Positions 37,501 through 49,300 of a stretch of DNA of 64,000 nt are shown here, piece by piece; positions within the stretch are counted from its first letter, which is position 1, and each line of letters begins with the position of its first letter. Source of the stretch: Owenia fusiformis (Eukaryota > Annelida > Polychaeta > Sabellida > Oweniidae). The notes beneath the pieces were generated by a model. The model saw only the letters and a list, made by a program, of their open reading frames with translations, was not told the origin of the DNA and did not search any database. The stretch is taken from assembly GCA_903813345.2 (NCBI GenBank), contig CAIIXF020000012.1, forward strand, positions 35,044,572-35,108,571, read 5' to 3'. The translations under genes and the position numbers were made by a program.

Positions 37501-39152
37501 ATAGATGACAGTGATCTTCCAAGCATTAAAGCAAGTGGGCGCAGCACCCACCTGAGATTTTGAAAATAGGTTTGCACCCACCTGAAAATCCATATGCACC
37601 CACTTGAAAGTTAGAAAAATCATGAAAAATTGGCATATTTTGACCAATTTTGGTCTAAATTGTGAAAATGAAAATTTTGTACCCACCTAAGAAGAAATCC
37701 TAGGGAGATCGCTGGATGATCTTAAAACTCAAGTTGACCTCTGTTTGTAGAGAATGAACCATATACTGTTGTTGGGGAGATTCCAACTTTTGATCACTTA
37801 TGTAATTGTTTGGTCTTGGATACTTACCTATCATGTTTATTGTATTATCCTATATATTGAGATGAATATGAAGAAGACCTAGATTATGTACTTGTTCCTT
37901 AATAAATCCAGAACGAAGTATTATGAGCCCCCTTCCAGTTTCTATTACTAGCCCCCCCCCCTCTCTCAACCCTGCCTCTCATGCAATAACTATAAAACTC
38001 AGATGTCACTGGTCAGTATCGAGCGATGGTATATGCCATATAAGCCTGGTTTAGTTCAAATATCAAAGTATTAGATCGACTATAAAGTAGTTTAAGTCAA
38101 TGAAAACTATAAATATCTTCTCAACTGACACCAGTGAGATGTACATTATTTACCTGAAATGGTTGATATTAAGTATAATCAAAGAAGTATAAGTGATAAA
38201 TATATATATATCTTGAAAATTCTACTTAAACCCTGTATTTATAGAGAATGGAAATCATCTACTATTATGAAGGTGATGATGCCTACTTTTGATCACTTAT
38301 GTAATGGTATGGTCTTTGACACCAATCATGTAAAATGTAGTACCTATATATTGTAATGAAAATGAAGAAGACCCAGAAGATGTAACCTTTGAATATCCAG
38401 AACTATATAAATGAGAATTATACTAAGGCTGATTATCTATGCCCCCTCCAAATTCTGTTACTACCCCCCCCTCCGCTCCCAATGCAACAACTTTTAAACT
38501 TATATGTACATTATTTACCAGAAATGCATGATATTAAGTATATTCAAAGAACTTCAATATAAATGTATCTCAAAAGTCAAGTTAAACTCTGTATTTTCAG
38601 AGAATGGTAATCATTTACTATTATGGGGGCGACGCCCACTTTTGATCACTTATGTAGTAGTATGGTCTTTGACACTTACCAATTATATAAATTGCAATAT
38701 CCTTTATGCTTAAACAAATGCTTGAACTTCCCCGGCCATTTTGGGTGTGCTAAAATATTCTTATATCAGTTGATTTGAAAAATAATCCTCATTCTATATT
38801 ATGTACCTGTACAGGTTTGGCCAAAATTAAGGATTTTTCAATGAAAATTGTGGTTTCCATGGCAACCATGAGTGACAGTTGATTGAACCTTAACAGACTA
38901 CCTCAGCATGATCCAATCAACTCCCCATAAAATTATTATGATGATTGAAGACCAACTGAAGGATTTATTCAATGATGATAAAGTACCCCCCTGTAATTTT
39001 CCATTTTAGGGTCGAAAACGCCAATTTGACAACTTTCGCCCCGGATACAGCGCGTCAGACAAACATTTTCTGAAGTATCACATAAAAATACATAAGAAAC
39101 AAGTAATTTCAATTTGTTCACGAACTAATACATTTTTGGGTGCTAGCTTACT
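34587..39152. mobile_element. 4.6-kb foldback element with modular arms
   Basis: The first bases AGTAAGCTAGCACCCAAAAA are inverted at the end (TTTTTGGGTGCTAGCTTACT, ending 39152). The match runs inward through CATGATCCAATCAACT-type sequence for several hundred bases. Inside each arm a module of about 350 bp containing AAAAGTGGGCGTCGCCCCCA is repeated two to three times (35095, 35453 on the left; inverted near 38640 on the right). The interior, 36000-37700, holds no convincing gene. A clear target-site duplication was not found. Confidence 0.85.
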
Positions 39153-39899
39153 ACCTAATACTCTGAGTAAGCAAAGAAGAGGAATACCCCATAATTCATA
39201 GATGAACCTATCTCCATGCTAAGATTAACATCTAAAGGTTTAGTTTTCCTGTGAATTCTGGGAGATTTCGTCCTTTTAGGTGAACAGGTCAAAGATCATC
39301 CGACTCTGCCAGTTTTCAATATGGCTGAAGGTCAAATTCAACAATTAGCAAAAGCAAATGTTTGAATATCTCAGTCGGATAACTTATTTTCCCATTACGT
39401 TTTCTAGTATATATTCAAATAATGCGATATCTGAAACAAATACATGACTAATGTTTATCAGCGATAAGCCTATGACACTTTCTACGACTTTCGCTGTTCG
39501 ATTCGCAACTATCAATCAAAACAAAGTTATTTTAAATCATTAGTCGGTTGTTTTGAATTAATTTATGTTATTTATTCTGGAACATTAGAACATTTTATTT
39601 ATTATGTATTTATTGTTCTTAGCCCAATTAGAGGTACCGTTTTAGTAACACTCAAAACTTCCACTTTGTTTTGGACCCGGTTGTACAAATCTTGATGTCA
39701 TTTACCCGTTAATTGCCTGTTTGTTACTCCTTAAACCTAGCCTAAAACATTGTTAAAATTTAACAATGCCAAATTATACATTTTATTAATCCAGAGTGTG
39801 TTTTCGAGGCCCCACATATGAATAAACGTTACCGTGTTTCGAAATCTTATGTTTTACGAATAGTATTTGTATATTAGTAGTTAACGCACTTGACGACGT

Positions 39900-40021
39900 G
39901 TAAATCACGCTCAAGGGTTGTTGAGAGATCTGCTTGTGATACTGCTAAGTGTACGAGTCGGTTTGTAGTTGACGGGACTTCGCGCTGCAGCTTGACGTGG
40001 ATGCTACCAGCTCATCCTAAA
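39900..40021 (+). other. Candidate 5' UTR exon of the SLC43-like gene
   Basis: A comparatively GC-rich block (GGGACTTCGCGCTGCAGCTT) ends in CATCCTAAA/GTAAGTG, a good donor. The SLC43-like coding exon at 46349 begins with an acceptor upstream of its ATG, so an upstream non-coding exon must exist. This one fits but is not proven. Confidence 0.25.
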
Positions 40022-40797
40022 GTAAGTGAAATATTATGAAAATTATCAAAAGGATGGTGATATTTATTCGATTATGTTTGATTGGTATTATTAAACTACG
40101 CATTGTTTATTTGAAAGTCAGCTTAATTTGGCTAATGTCTAGTTTCAAACTTAGGGAATTCGAAAGTTTTCGGATAAAGTAAAGCTGGGCTGGCCTAGAC
40201 ACTTAGGGAGTAAAGAACAAGATATGTAAAATAAAATTGTAGAAATGAATTGTGATAAGTTGATAGAGAAATATAATCAGGAATTACATGAAAACTATAT
40301 CTATTTTGAAATAACAATTCGAAATTGGACACTCGTAGTTAATTCTGAACATGAATTGATATCGTGCTTTTCATCAAGCCAATATCATCGCGCAATGGGA
40401 TATTTATTGCACTGAGCTAAAAATACGCCCAGTGCCCGAATAATAAATTCAAAGTCAAGACGGAAAAAATTATTTCGATATTGTTAATTCGTATTGATTT
40501 ATCTCGTAGATTAGTTGCTAACAAATAGTAGGCTTCAGTATCATTTTACTCAAATAAGTTTTTCATATCAATTTCCAATGACTTTATAATATTGGAATAT
40601 ATAAGCACCGAATATACCTCAATTTTAAAGAACTTTGTCCGTAACTTTACCTTGATCCAAGCAGGTCAACCCGACCTCAACAAATGGTAAAAACTATAAT
40701 GGAATATAAGAATCTGAAATAGAACATTAGAATCATCGGTAGTGTTTGAAAACTTGTTAAAATAACTCATCGAGGTATGGCATCTCTTACAGAAAGT

Positions 40798-41132
40798 AGG
40801 TCAAACAGGTCAACATTTAGGTTAGTTTGACCCAAGGGCCTACGATAGTGGTGTGGTCAAACAGGTCAACATTTAGGTTAGTTTGACCTAAGGGCCTACG
40901 ATAGTGGTGTGGTCAAACAGGTCAACATTTAGGTTAGTTTGACCTAAGGGCCTACGATAGTGGTGTGGTCAAACAGGTCAACATTTAGGTTAGTTTGACC
41001 TAAGGGCCTACGATAGTGGTGTGGTCAAACAGGTCAACATTTAGGTTAGTTTGACCTAAGTGACTACGATAGTGGTGTGGTCAAACAGGTCAACATTTAG
41101 GTTAGTTTGACCTACGGGACTACGATAGTGTG
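40798..41132. repeat. 56-bp tandem repeat, 6 copies
   Basis: TCAAACAGGTCAACATTTAG recurs at 40801, 40857, 40913, 40969, 41025 and 41081. Copies are almost identical. There are no spacers, so it is not CRISPR-like. The unit carries GGTCAA and TTGACC words in opposite directions. Confidence 0.95.
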
Positions 41133-44100
41133 CAACGAAGTTATTTATTTCCTTCCTTACATCTTGTTACATTGAAACGGCTACACCAATAACATTTAAA
41201 ATATGTTAAATATATGTTCACCTCAAATAGAGAAGAATGAAACTCTCATCTATAGAATCGCCGTGCACAAGTTTTTATTTATTTACCAAGTTACGGTGGC
41301 CGCATGCCAGTCTTACGTTGACTTGCGTAGTGTGGTGCACATTTGGAAATAGTTTTTAGGTTAGGTTTACAAAAGTTGCTGTTTTATTCACAGATAAATA
41401 TTGAAAATGACATTTTTAAAGTATGAAACATTAAGTCCATTTGGTTCAATCAAATTAATGATTAATTGTAATAAAACAATTAATAACGTGATAATCTACC
41501 CATCTCTGTTTGGCAAACCCGGGCGCATTATGATATGATGATAAGCGGACAACGTACTTAAACTTTAAGTATTCTTCAACGTTTTTTTAATATCATTGAG
41601 AGAGCTGGTCAATGTCATATTTAGAAAAAAAGACTAATTTGTTAATCTGTGTGAACGCATTTATAATCGGTTTGTACTTGAAACGTGTGTTGGTTGTGAC
41701 GAATTATTAGAAAATAACATGATTTGAGAACATGTTTTATTTAAGGAATATGTTGTTTAAAACATTTTCTCTATTGGTAAATATGGCAGCAGTGGCCTAG
41801 ATGCGAGTAGTAGTTACCAGTTTCACCACCAGGTGGCTAATTCGGGTCAGATAACATGGCAGGGTATTAGAAAGTTCCCTTTATACTTGAATATTCATCA
41901 GTTTTAGTGGTTCAATTTTCATATTCCCCTCATGTATCTGATAGTTATACAAATTGAAATATGTCCAGTAAAAGAAAATAGTATCTGTCTAATTCAAGAA
42001 AAGATATTTCTCTTTTTGTGATTTTATAACCCAGAAGTCAAAATCTGAAGGATTATTAAAATTCCAAACTTGATGAACGCTTTTTGAAACCATATCCTTA
42101 GATTTAAATTTACACGTGGATTTCAAATATATACCACTTAGACTGAAATTTGAATTTTAATGACGTAAATCAAGATTATTTCTACTCGCATCTAGTCTTT
42201 TCCAATATATACCCCTTCCTGTCCGCTTCACACATTGACGTAAAAGCAATGCATTTAGCATTTTGTACTTTGACGAAAATTTCGTCAACATAACAAAAAT
42301 GATGACTAAATATGTGAATTGCTCCTTTGATTAAAAAACAAGCAGTATATTCTTTGCTTCATGTTATTGTATGTATAAATCGAGAAGACAGAATTTTTAA
42401 AAACCGCGAGGGAGATTTGAAAAACAACCCCACATTTATGGGGGTAAACGGGGCATTATACTCAAAGAATCCAATGTCGTATGGTCAAACTGTGTACGTG
42501 CACTATTACATGTAGTATATAGCACATTGATATTATTTTTTATTTATTTCAATTATGATTAATGCATAAAACATCACTAATATTTTGTGGTAAAATATTT
42601 ATCTGATTTCTCCTAATCATAATGTCCTGTTTAATCAACAAATTATCTTTTAATATGTACTTGAAGTCGCTGTTTGTATTTGGTCAGCTAGAAGCTTCGA
42701 GGTCCGTTCTTTACGCTGACCCGGATAACGGAGAATTGGTAAATACTTAATCTAAGAATAGGGAAGTTAAGCTACACGTTTATAAGATAACTTATACGTG
42801 AACGTGTTATATTCTGACCCCGGGGAACACCCCCCCCCCCTTTTCTCCATCGGTTTTTCCAGGGACTTAATTGAAAATATTAGTTTTCCTTATACCTTAT
42901 ACTACGAATGGGATAGCTGATCCACAGAGAGCAATATTTCAATCAAGTTCGCGTAGTTCTAAAAAAGTGCAGCTAAACATCACTATTAGTCAAAGAAGAA
43001 TAGCATGCTGGAAAGTGTCGTTTCAAAGATAGACGGTTTAAAATATATCTTTGAGAAAATAAAACGGTCTTTCCGTACTAAATTTTCACACGATAACATT
43101 AATTACGAATGATAAATAGACGAAACGTTCTAAAAGTACAAAACTCATATTTTATCAACTCAAGTAGGATATTCACTAAAATGGCCTCATATGTTTTAAC
43201 ACCAATACACTGTCGTGACTATCATAAAAACACTGATTATCCACGTATTCAAGTCAATGCTATTAAATTTATTGATTATTAATTAGAGTCCAAACACACC
43301 ATTTATTTTTATCGATGCGCTTTTAAGAGATCTAATTAGTGCGTTAGTAGTTCATACTCTAAAGGTAAACAAGCCAGTAGAAAGAAAGCCCTTTGCACTT
43401 GCTTTGAAGGTCGCCATGCAAAATGCATGCGATTTGGTTATGTTACCCCCCCCCCTCCAAAAGTTTAGCAACTTGAACACCGCACCAGCTATACTGCTTG
43501 GAATGTAGAATTGGCGACTGATGTAGGAAAATCCGAGAAAATAAGACATCAACATCATTGTTCAATGCAATTCAGTCGCATTTTCTCAGTGTTAAACAAT
43601 ACGGACCTGGTCCCGTTTCATCCAAAATCTCGAATAAAATCCCGTAACAGAAATATTATGGAATAAATAGGTTATTGATGGTCGTGATGGGATATGATTT
43701 TCCCTTGAGAAAATATGACATTGGCCTCAGAAAATATCATATTGAAACTCGTGATATCGCACTCGGTCAATATGATAGTTTTCTTGACCAATATAATATT
43801 TTCTCTCGGAATAAAATTCATATTCCATCCCTCCCATTAAATAAGCTCCACTTTCATCCATACAACGTCGTCATTTACCGCCAATGGGATCATCGAGCGG
43901 CAGTCAATATTTAAATATCTTTTTAAATCACATAGCATGTAATGAAAACTGTCCACCAATGAATAATTATTTCATAAACAGAGTTAACCTCGACAGTACA
44001 AATAAACTTTGACATTGCTGAATTTAACGAGAAAAAAACACCAGGTCTCAAAATTTAAATTCATAAATGAAGTCTTTGTTATAAACGAGTATTTTATCAG

Positions 44101-44358
44101 TCGAAAAGCATTATCATCTTAACTAGGCCATTTTAGATATCTCAAGAGTTATTAGAAAAACATTATTCTCTTAACAATGTTCTAACTTATCTCAATGTCA
44201 TTGAATACATAATGTTATCTCCGATGTGGTATATTGTATTTGACCTGTGTTCTAAAAATATCTCAATTAAAAGATGCATAGACAAGGCATCGTCCTAAGT
44301 ATAACAAAGTAATCAAATTAGTCTGTGTTATATTGAACTAAGAAATGATATAATGATA

Positions 44359-44576
44359 ATATTGTAACGACCCTTGGGCGCACTCGTCGGGGAGCTGTAG
44401 TGTACCGAGCCAGATACTACACTCGAAAGAGAATGTGCTAAATTCAATGCCCCGTACGGGAATCGAACCCAGGACCTCCCGCTCTCAGAGTCAGACGCTC
44501 TACCCCTGAGCCATAAAGGCTAGCCACCACAGCTGAGACTGTAGTAGCGACTTGGTATCGAAGGTCATTACAATAT
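44359..44576. mobile_element. 218-bp element with terminal inverted repeats around a tRNA-like sequence
   Basis: The ends ATATTGTAACGACCCTT and, inverted, ATATTGTAATGACCTTC match over about 14 bp. Inside, on the minus strand (44447-44520), is a tRNA-like block with A box TGGCTCAGGGGTAGAGC and B box GGTTCGATTCCC. Its acceptor and anticodon stems do not pair well, so it is tRNA-derived rather than a working tRNA. Confidence 0.6.
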
Positions 44577-46369
44577 AATTCCCGAATCAGCTAGATTGTT
44601 TTCAGTATATCGATCGTCTTCGATCGTCTATTTGAAGGATATATCTTAGACTGATGGTCTTAAATAGATGAAAATCTTAACACAAAACTACGATATCTAG
44701 TTTTTTAAATAACCCTATTTTCAACTTTTAATATAGTTAAATAACATTTTCTTAAACATGTTTTGTTGGATACACTTTTATTGATTTGTGATTGTAAGTA
44801 TTTTGGTGAAATTATTTTGTTTTATTTACTTACTCAGCTCATTTTGGGCTATATATAAAACCAATTACTTGAAATCTGTTCGCAATGATATATGAACCAC
44901 TCCAGACAAGAAAATATAATTTAATCATTCGTGGTTGACGAGACCACCGAAGAAATTAACGTAGGTGTTTGTTCTATTCGAGGAAATATTTGTATTGAAT
45001 TGTGCAATCAAATAAAATGCCAGAATAATCAGATTCTGGTGATATTTTTAGTTTAAAATGACAAATAGTTTTATTTATAATATTTCTTTATGTGACATTG
45101 TGAATAGTTACAATAGCCTATTCAAGTGATCCGTTAGTCTAACAGACTCGATATTTATGGCAAAATAAAATGCCCACACCAGGCAACCATTTACAAGGAT
45201 ATGTGTGTGTGAGGGACCTTAAACCCTCTTATCTCAACGTGCATTGGACAGCTCTATAAAGTTCGGAGTCTGCATAACAATCCGACCCCAGAAACCCTAA
45301 AATATATAAGAACTTGCTAAATACCTGGTGTAGCAGAAAGAACACATTCATGATTAGATGGTGCTACTTTACATTAAACGCGACACCATCTTTATTTCGG
45401 CTTAAACCTTTGGTAGCTACACAATAGAATTAACTGTAATTTATTCTAAAGAATATACAGTTGAAGCAAAAAAGAGTGCATTCCTTTTCTATTTTTTAAA
45501 TACTTGACACTTGGCATTACAAACTATATAAAACCTGCGTGGCACAAAAGATGATTTGCTGTCACATGTAGTACACTAAAGTTGAACTAACTACACCCTA
45601 CTCACTCAATAGTTGATAGCAAACACAAAATAAATCAAATGTTAAACTATTTCTGGCATCTTACATGCATCGTGCCGAAGCTGATCTAATTAAATCCACT
45701 CACTTCTCAACACACTTTACTCATAGTCAGAACAAAATAAATCATTTTTCCTTTCATAAGAGTCGATGTGGGGTTAAAGTTAGATAAACCATTCATACTG
45801 GGTATTAGGAAAACTTATATCCTGGGGCTGAGGCCCTTGTCTATTATTTCTATAAAAAACAGTACTAATGTTCTATACATAACCTAAACAAGACTTGAAA
45901 CGTCCACGGGCTTAAAGATATAATATGCGTTATACATATTAGCTAGTATATACATGTAGGTGACATCTTTGAATTCGTCAGAGCTTTATTATTGAGCATT
46001 GATTCATAAATAATATATTTTTGTTTATCTTTATGTCAGCACGTACCTATATGGCCGTGTCAAGTGTAACACATATATGCATGACCATTTCTAGGTCTTT
46101 TGTCTTAGTTTGAGAGAATCCCGATAACCCTCATTATTGATTGGATAAAATTTTGGGTATTTGAGGTTAGATTTTTTATATGGCTATACTTTTTTCATAA
46201 TTTTTATAATTACATTTAACTTTTTTTCTTTTCATAATTTTGTTTCTTTTTATTTCTCATTAAGGGTTTCACTCAAGAAAAACTATTTATATATTACTGT
46301 AATCTGAAATATTTTTTTATAGATTCATATTTCGTTTGTATATTTCAGACGCCGAACAAGTCATAGACA

Positions 46370-49300
46370 ATGAGTATATTTGACATTCCATTGAAAAGGG
46401 CCGTAGAACGGCGCTGGTGGCTCATCATCACCAGTATCATCGAGAATCTCTTCTTTTCTGCCCTCATTTTCGGATGGCCGGCCTTGGCGATAATGCTGAA
46501 GGCGGAGGGATACTTCGCCGGTGATTGTGCAGGTCAGTAGATTTAGTTAAAATCTCTCATACAATAAGGCCGTTTCGATGTCAATTCAAAGCTTATTCGA
46601 CAAGAGGAGGGAAAGCCCCAGAGTTTCAAGATGACAGACATAATTACCTCTCTTGCTTACCACCTTCGTTCGTTCGAATTTTCATCGGCTAGTTAACAAA
46701 TACTACACTTCGATGGGATGTTATAATTGATATAGGCATATTCCGTACACCTTTCTTTATCTTGATGTGAAATGAGAAGCTATGATATTGGTTAACACGC
46801 CAAAAATGAACATAATATTATTCGAAGCGTATTTCGAAAATTTTGAAATCGCCATTGATGACGTCATTTGTTTGTCGACTTTTGACCAAGCAGCGACCGT
46901 GTCATCTCAATACAGATTTACATTATAAGCGTATGTCATCTTTGAACCCTGGTGTTTCTCCCCCTCTGTTATTCGACATTGGTTCGACGTTGCGCCGGAT
47001 CGATACCAAACGCACTGATTTGTTCGACGCTGTTTCGGCATCCAGATTTAGTGTTGAAGCGACGTTGAAAGTGGTTGGTGACGGAACGACGTCGAATATT
47101 TGCTTTGGATTCGACACCAAAAGAATTCTGCTTCAAAACAGTGTCGAATCGACGCAAAATTCTATTTTAATTAAACTTTATCAATTCACCAAGCAACGCA
47201 AAACACCTTGTTTTTATTTGTTATTTGTTATCTTTTATATTGACTCTTTAGATGTCCTGACCTGACATATACATGATATGTTGGGTAATATGAATTTTAC
47301 ACAAAGTACTTGATTACAGATCACCACAACGAAACTCATCACAATGATACTCATCACAACGATACCTTATACGGTAACTATAGTTACGCAGCTGACGAGC
47401 ATTCCCAGGATTCCATTCACCGGAAGTTGTTGTCTATGGGCGGCGGGGGAGATGCCAATGATTGTGGACAGGGTCAAACTCTCAATCTCCTATACACGGT
47501 ATATTCCCTTACTCTATCAACTTATGTGATAAAACCCCCGCATATATCCCCGAGAACAGGCAATACGAATATTTTCATTTCAATGAGCACACTTTAATGA
47601 GTAATAGAGATAGATTAAGAGCTCAATTCTTATCAATATTCTTATCAATCAAATCCATATTTTCACCCAAACGTGAAAAATTCACATTCTTTTTGAAAGC
47701 CATATATATTCTTCAAGTCGTCATCAATGTGCATTTTAAAATTATGTAATCGTGATTTCGTTATATTTGTTTGTTTTCAATGACATCTACCCTCCCGACT
47801 TGGATGGCCCGGAATGACGTCGGATATAAACCAGTGCGCCTGGTTGCTAGATACCGATGTTCTTTGGTTATTCACTAAATCTTACAGTGTTACCCGAAAC
47901 TCCAAGATGTTCATTTGATTCATTTACTATATAGTTACTTATCTCACAGAATTAATGCCATCTTTATTAGGCAATTAGAAAAACCCTTGAGTAAGCTGTC
48001 TATAATCCCCAATTCCATTATAATTGTAGATTCACAAAATTTTGCAATGAGAAGCTCCACGGCACCCTTTATGCGTAGCCTGATTATATATTTTGCTTTT
48101 TAATTCTATTTTTACTTTTAGCTCATTACATTCGTTATTGCTGTGTAATAGTGTTATATGTAGTTGGGCAAAAATGGTACACATATAACATGTGGTCATT
48201 ACTTAAACTGCAACTGTTCTTAAACGGTTGGAACTCGATGAAATTGAAGTTTAAGACAAGCGAGTCAAGTGAGATGTTATAAAATTATTTTTCCCCTTCG
48301 CTACAAAAAGAGAGCACATGCTTTGTTTTGTTTTACATTGGATGTACGTTCCAGGAATTCCATGGAACTTTGCACCGAACGCAATGACTAATCTACACTC
48401 CCCTCCATAAGTTTGGCAACCTTTTTTCCCCATTGAACTACGTGTTAAAGCCTCTTTACGTTTGAATTTTTATTTACTTAACCGGCGATGAAATAACTTA
48501 TAATATTGATGGAAAAGTAACTTGACTTTATTTCCAATACCTCCAAATTTTCTCAATTTTTTTCCTCAATTACAATAGGTCGACAATTGATGATAAATTT
48601 GATGAATTTTTGAAAATCGTCATTCCCATGTAATCCAATGGAAAATGGAGGGTTCTGGGCAAATCAGAAATCAGGATATCTTTTCAGTAAATGATTCAGC
48701 AAAAAATATTTTTATATAGAAAATTGAATTGTCTAACTTTTTTTAACACTAAGTGTTTAGTTTATTTGATGAATATTAAAGTTACAGCGCTTCAAACTCA
48801 TGTTTGAAAATAATTTTTCGCCTCCTGTGTTATTTCAATGGGAGAGGTTTTTTGAAAAACAATTTTGACTTTAAAGCCCTATAACTTTGTTGAACCTGAA
48901 GAAACATATCAATTTTTTGTTAAATAAAGTTAGCAAATTCAATTGCCTGCCTAACTCGTATTTTTTGCAAGGACTCGGGTGGATGGATATTCTGTCATAT
49001 GACTTGTGGCAAACCTACCATTTCCCTTTGGTTAACATGGGAATGTCGATTTTCAAAAATTCATCAAATTCATCATCAATTTTCGACCAATTGTAATTGA
49101 GGAAAAAAATTGAGAAAATTTGGAGGTATTGGAATTAAAGTCAAATTACGTTTCCATCAATAGTATAAGTATTTTCATCGCGGGTTAAGTAAATAAAAAT
49201 GCAAAGGTAAAGAGGCTTTAACACGTAGTTCAATGGGGAAAAAAGGTTGCCAAACTTATGGAGGGGAGTGTATACATAACATTGGAACCTTCAATACAGA

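Larger units (their letters stand above)
39153..46369. other. Intergenic / 5' region of the SLC43-like gene
   Basis: No coding gene is recognised. A possible non-coding first exon of the SLC43-like gene is at about 39900-40021, where a less AT-rich stretch ends in CTAAAGTAAGTG. The region also contains a 56-bp tandem repeat, a tRNA-like TIR element, and C-runs at about 42831 and 43445. Confidence 0.45.

Noticed and set aside
40798-41132. CRISPR-like array
   Set aside because: Copies are directly adjacent with a constant 56-bp period and no unique spacers; the window is eukaryotic.
44447-44520. Functional tRNA gene
   Set aside because: The A and B boxes are good, but the acceptor and anticodon stems do not pair and the block is enclosed in a repeat element.
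46843-47265. 140-residue frame in SLC43-like intron 1
   Set aside because: It overlaps a decayed palindromic insert with TCGACACC-type words; its composition is repeat-like and no splice fit to the gene was found.
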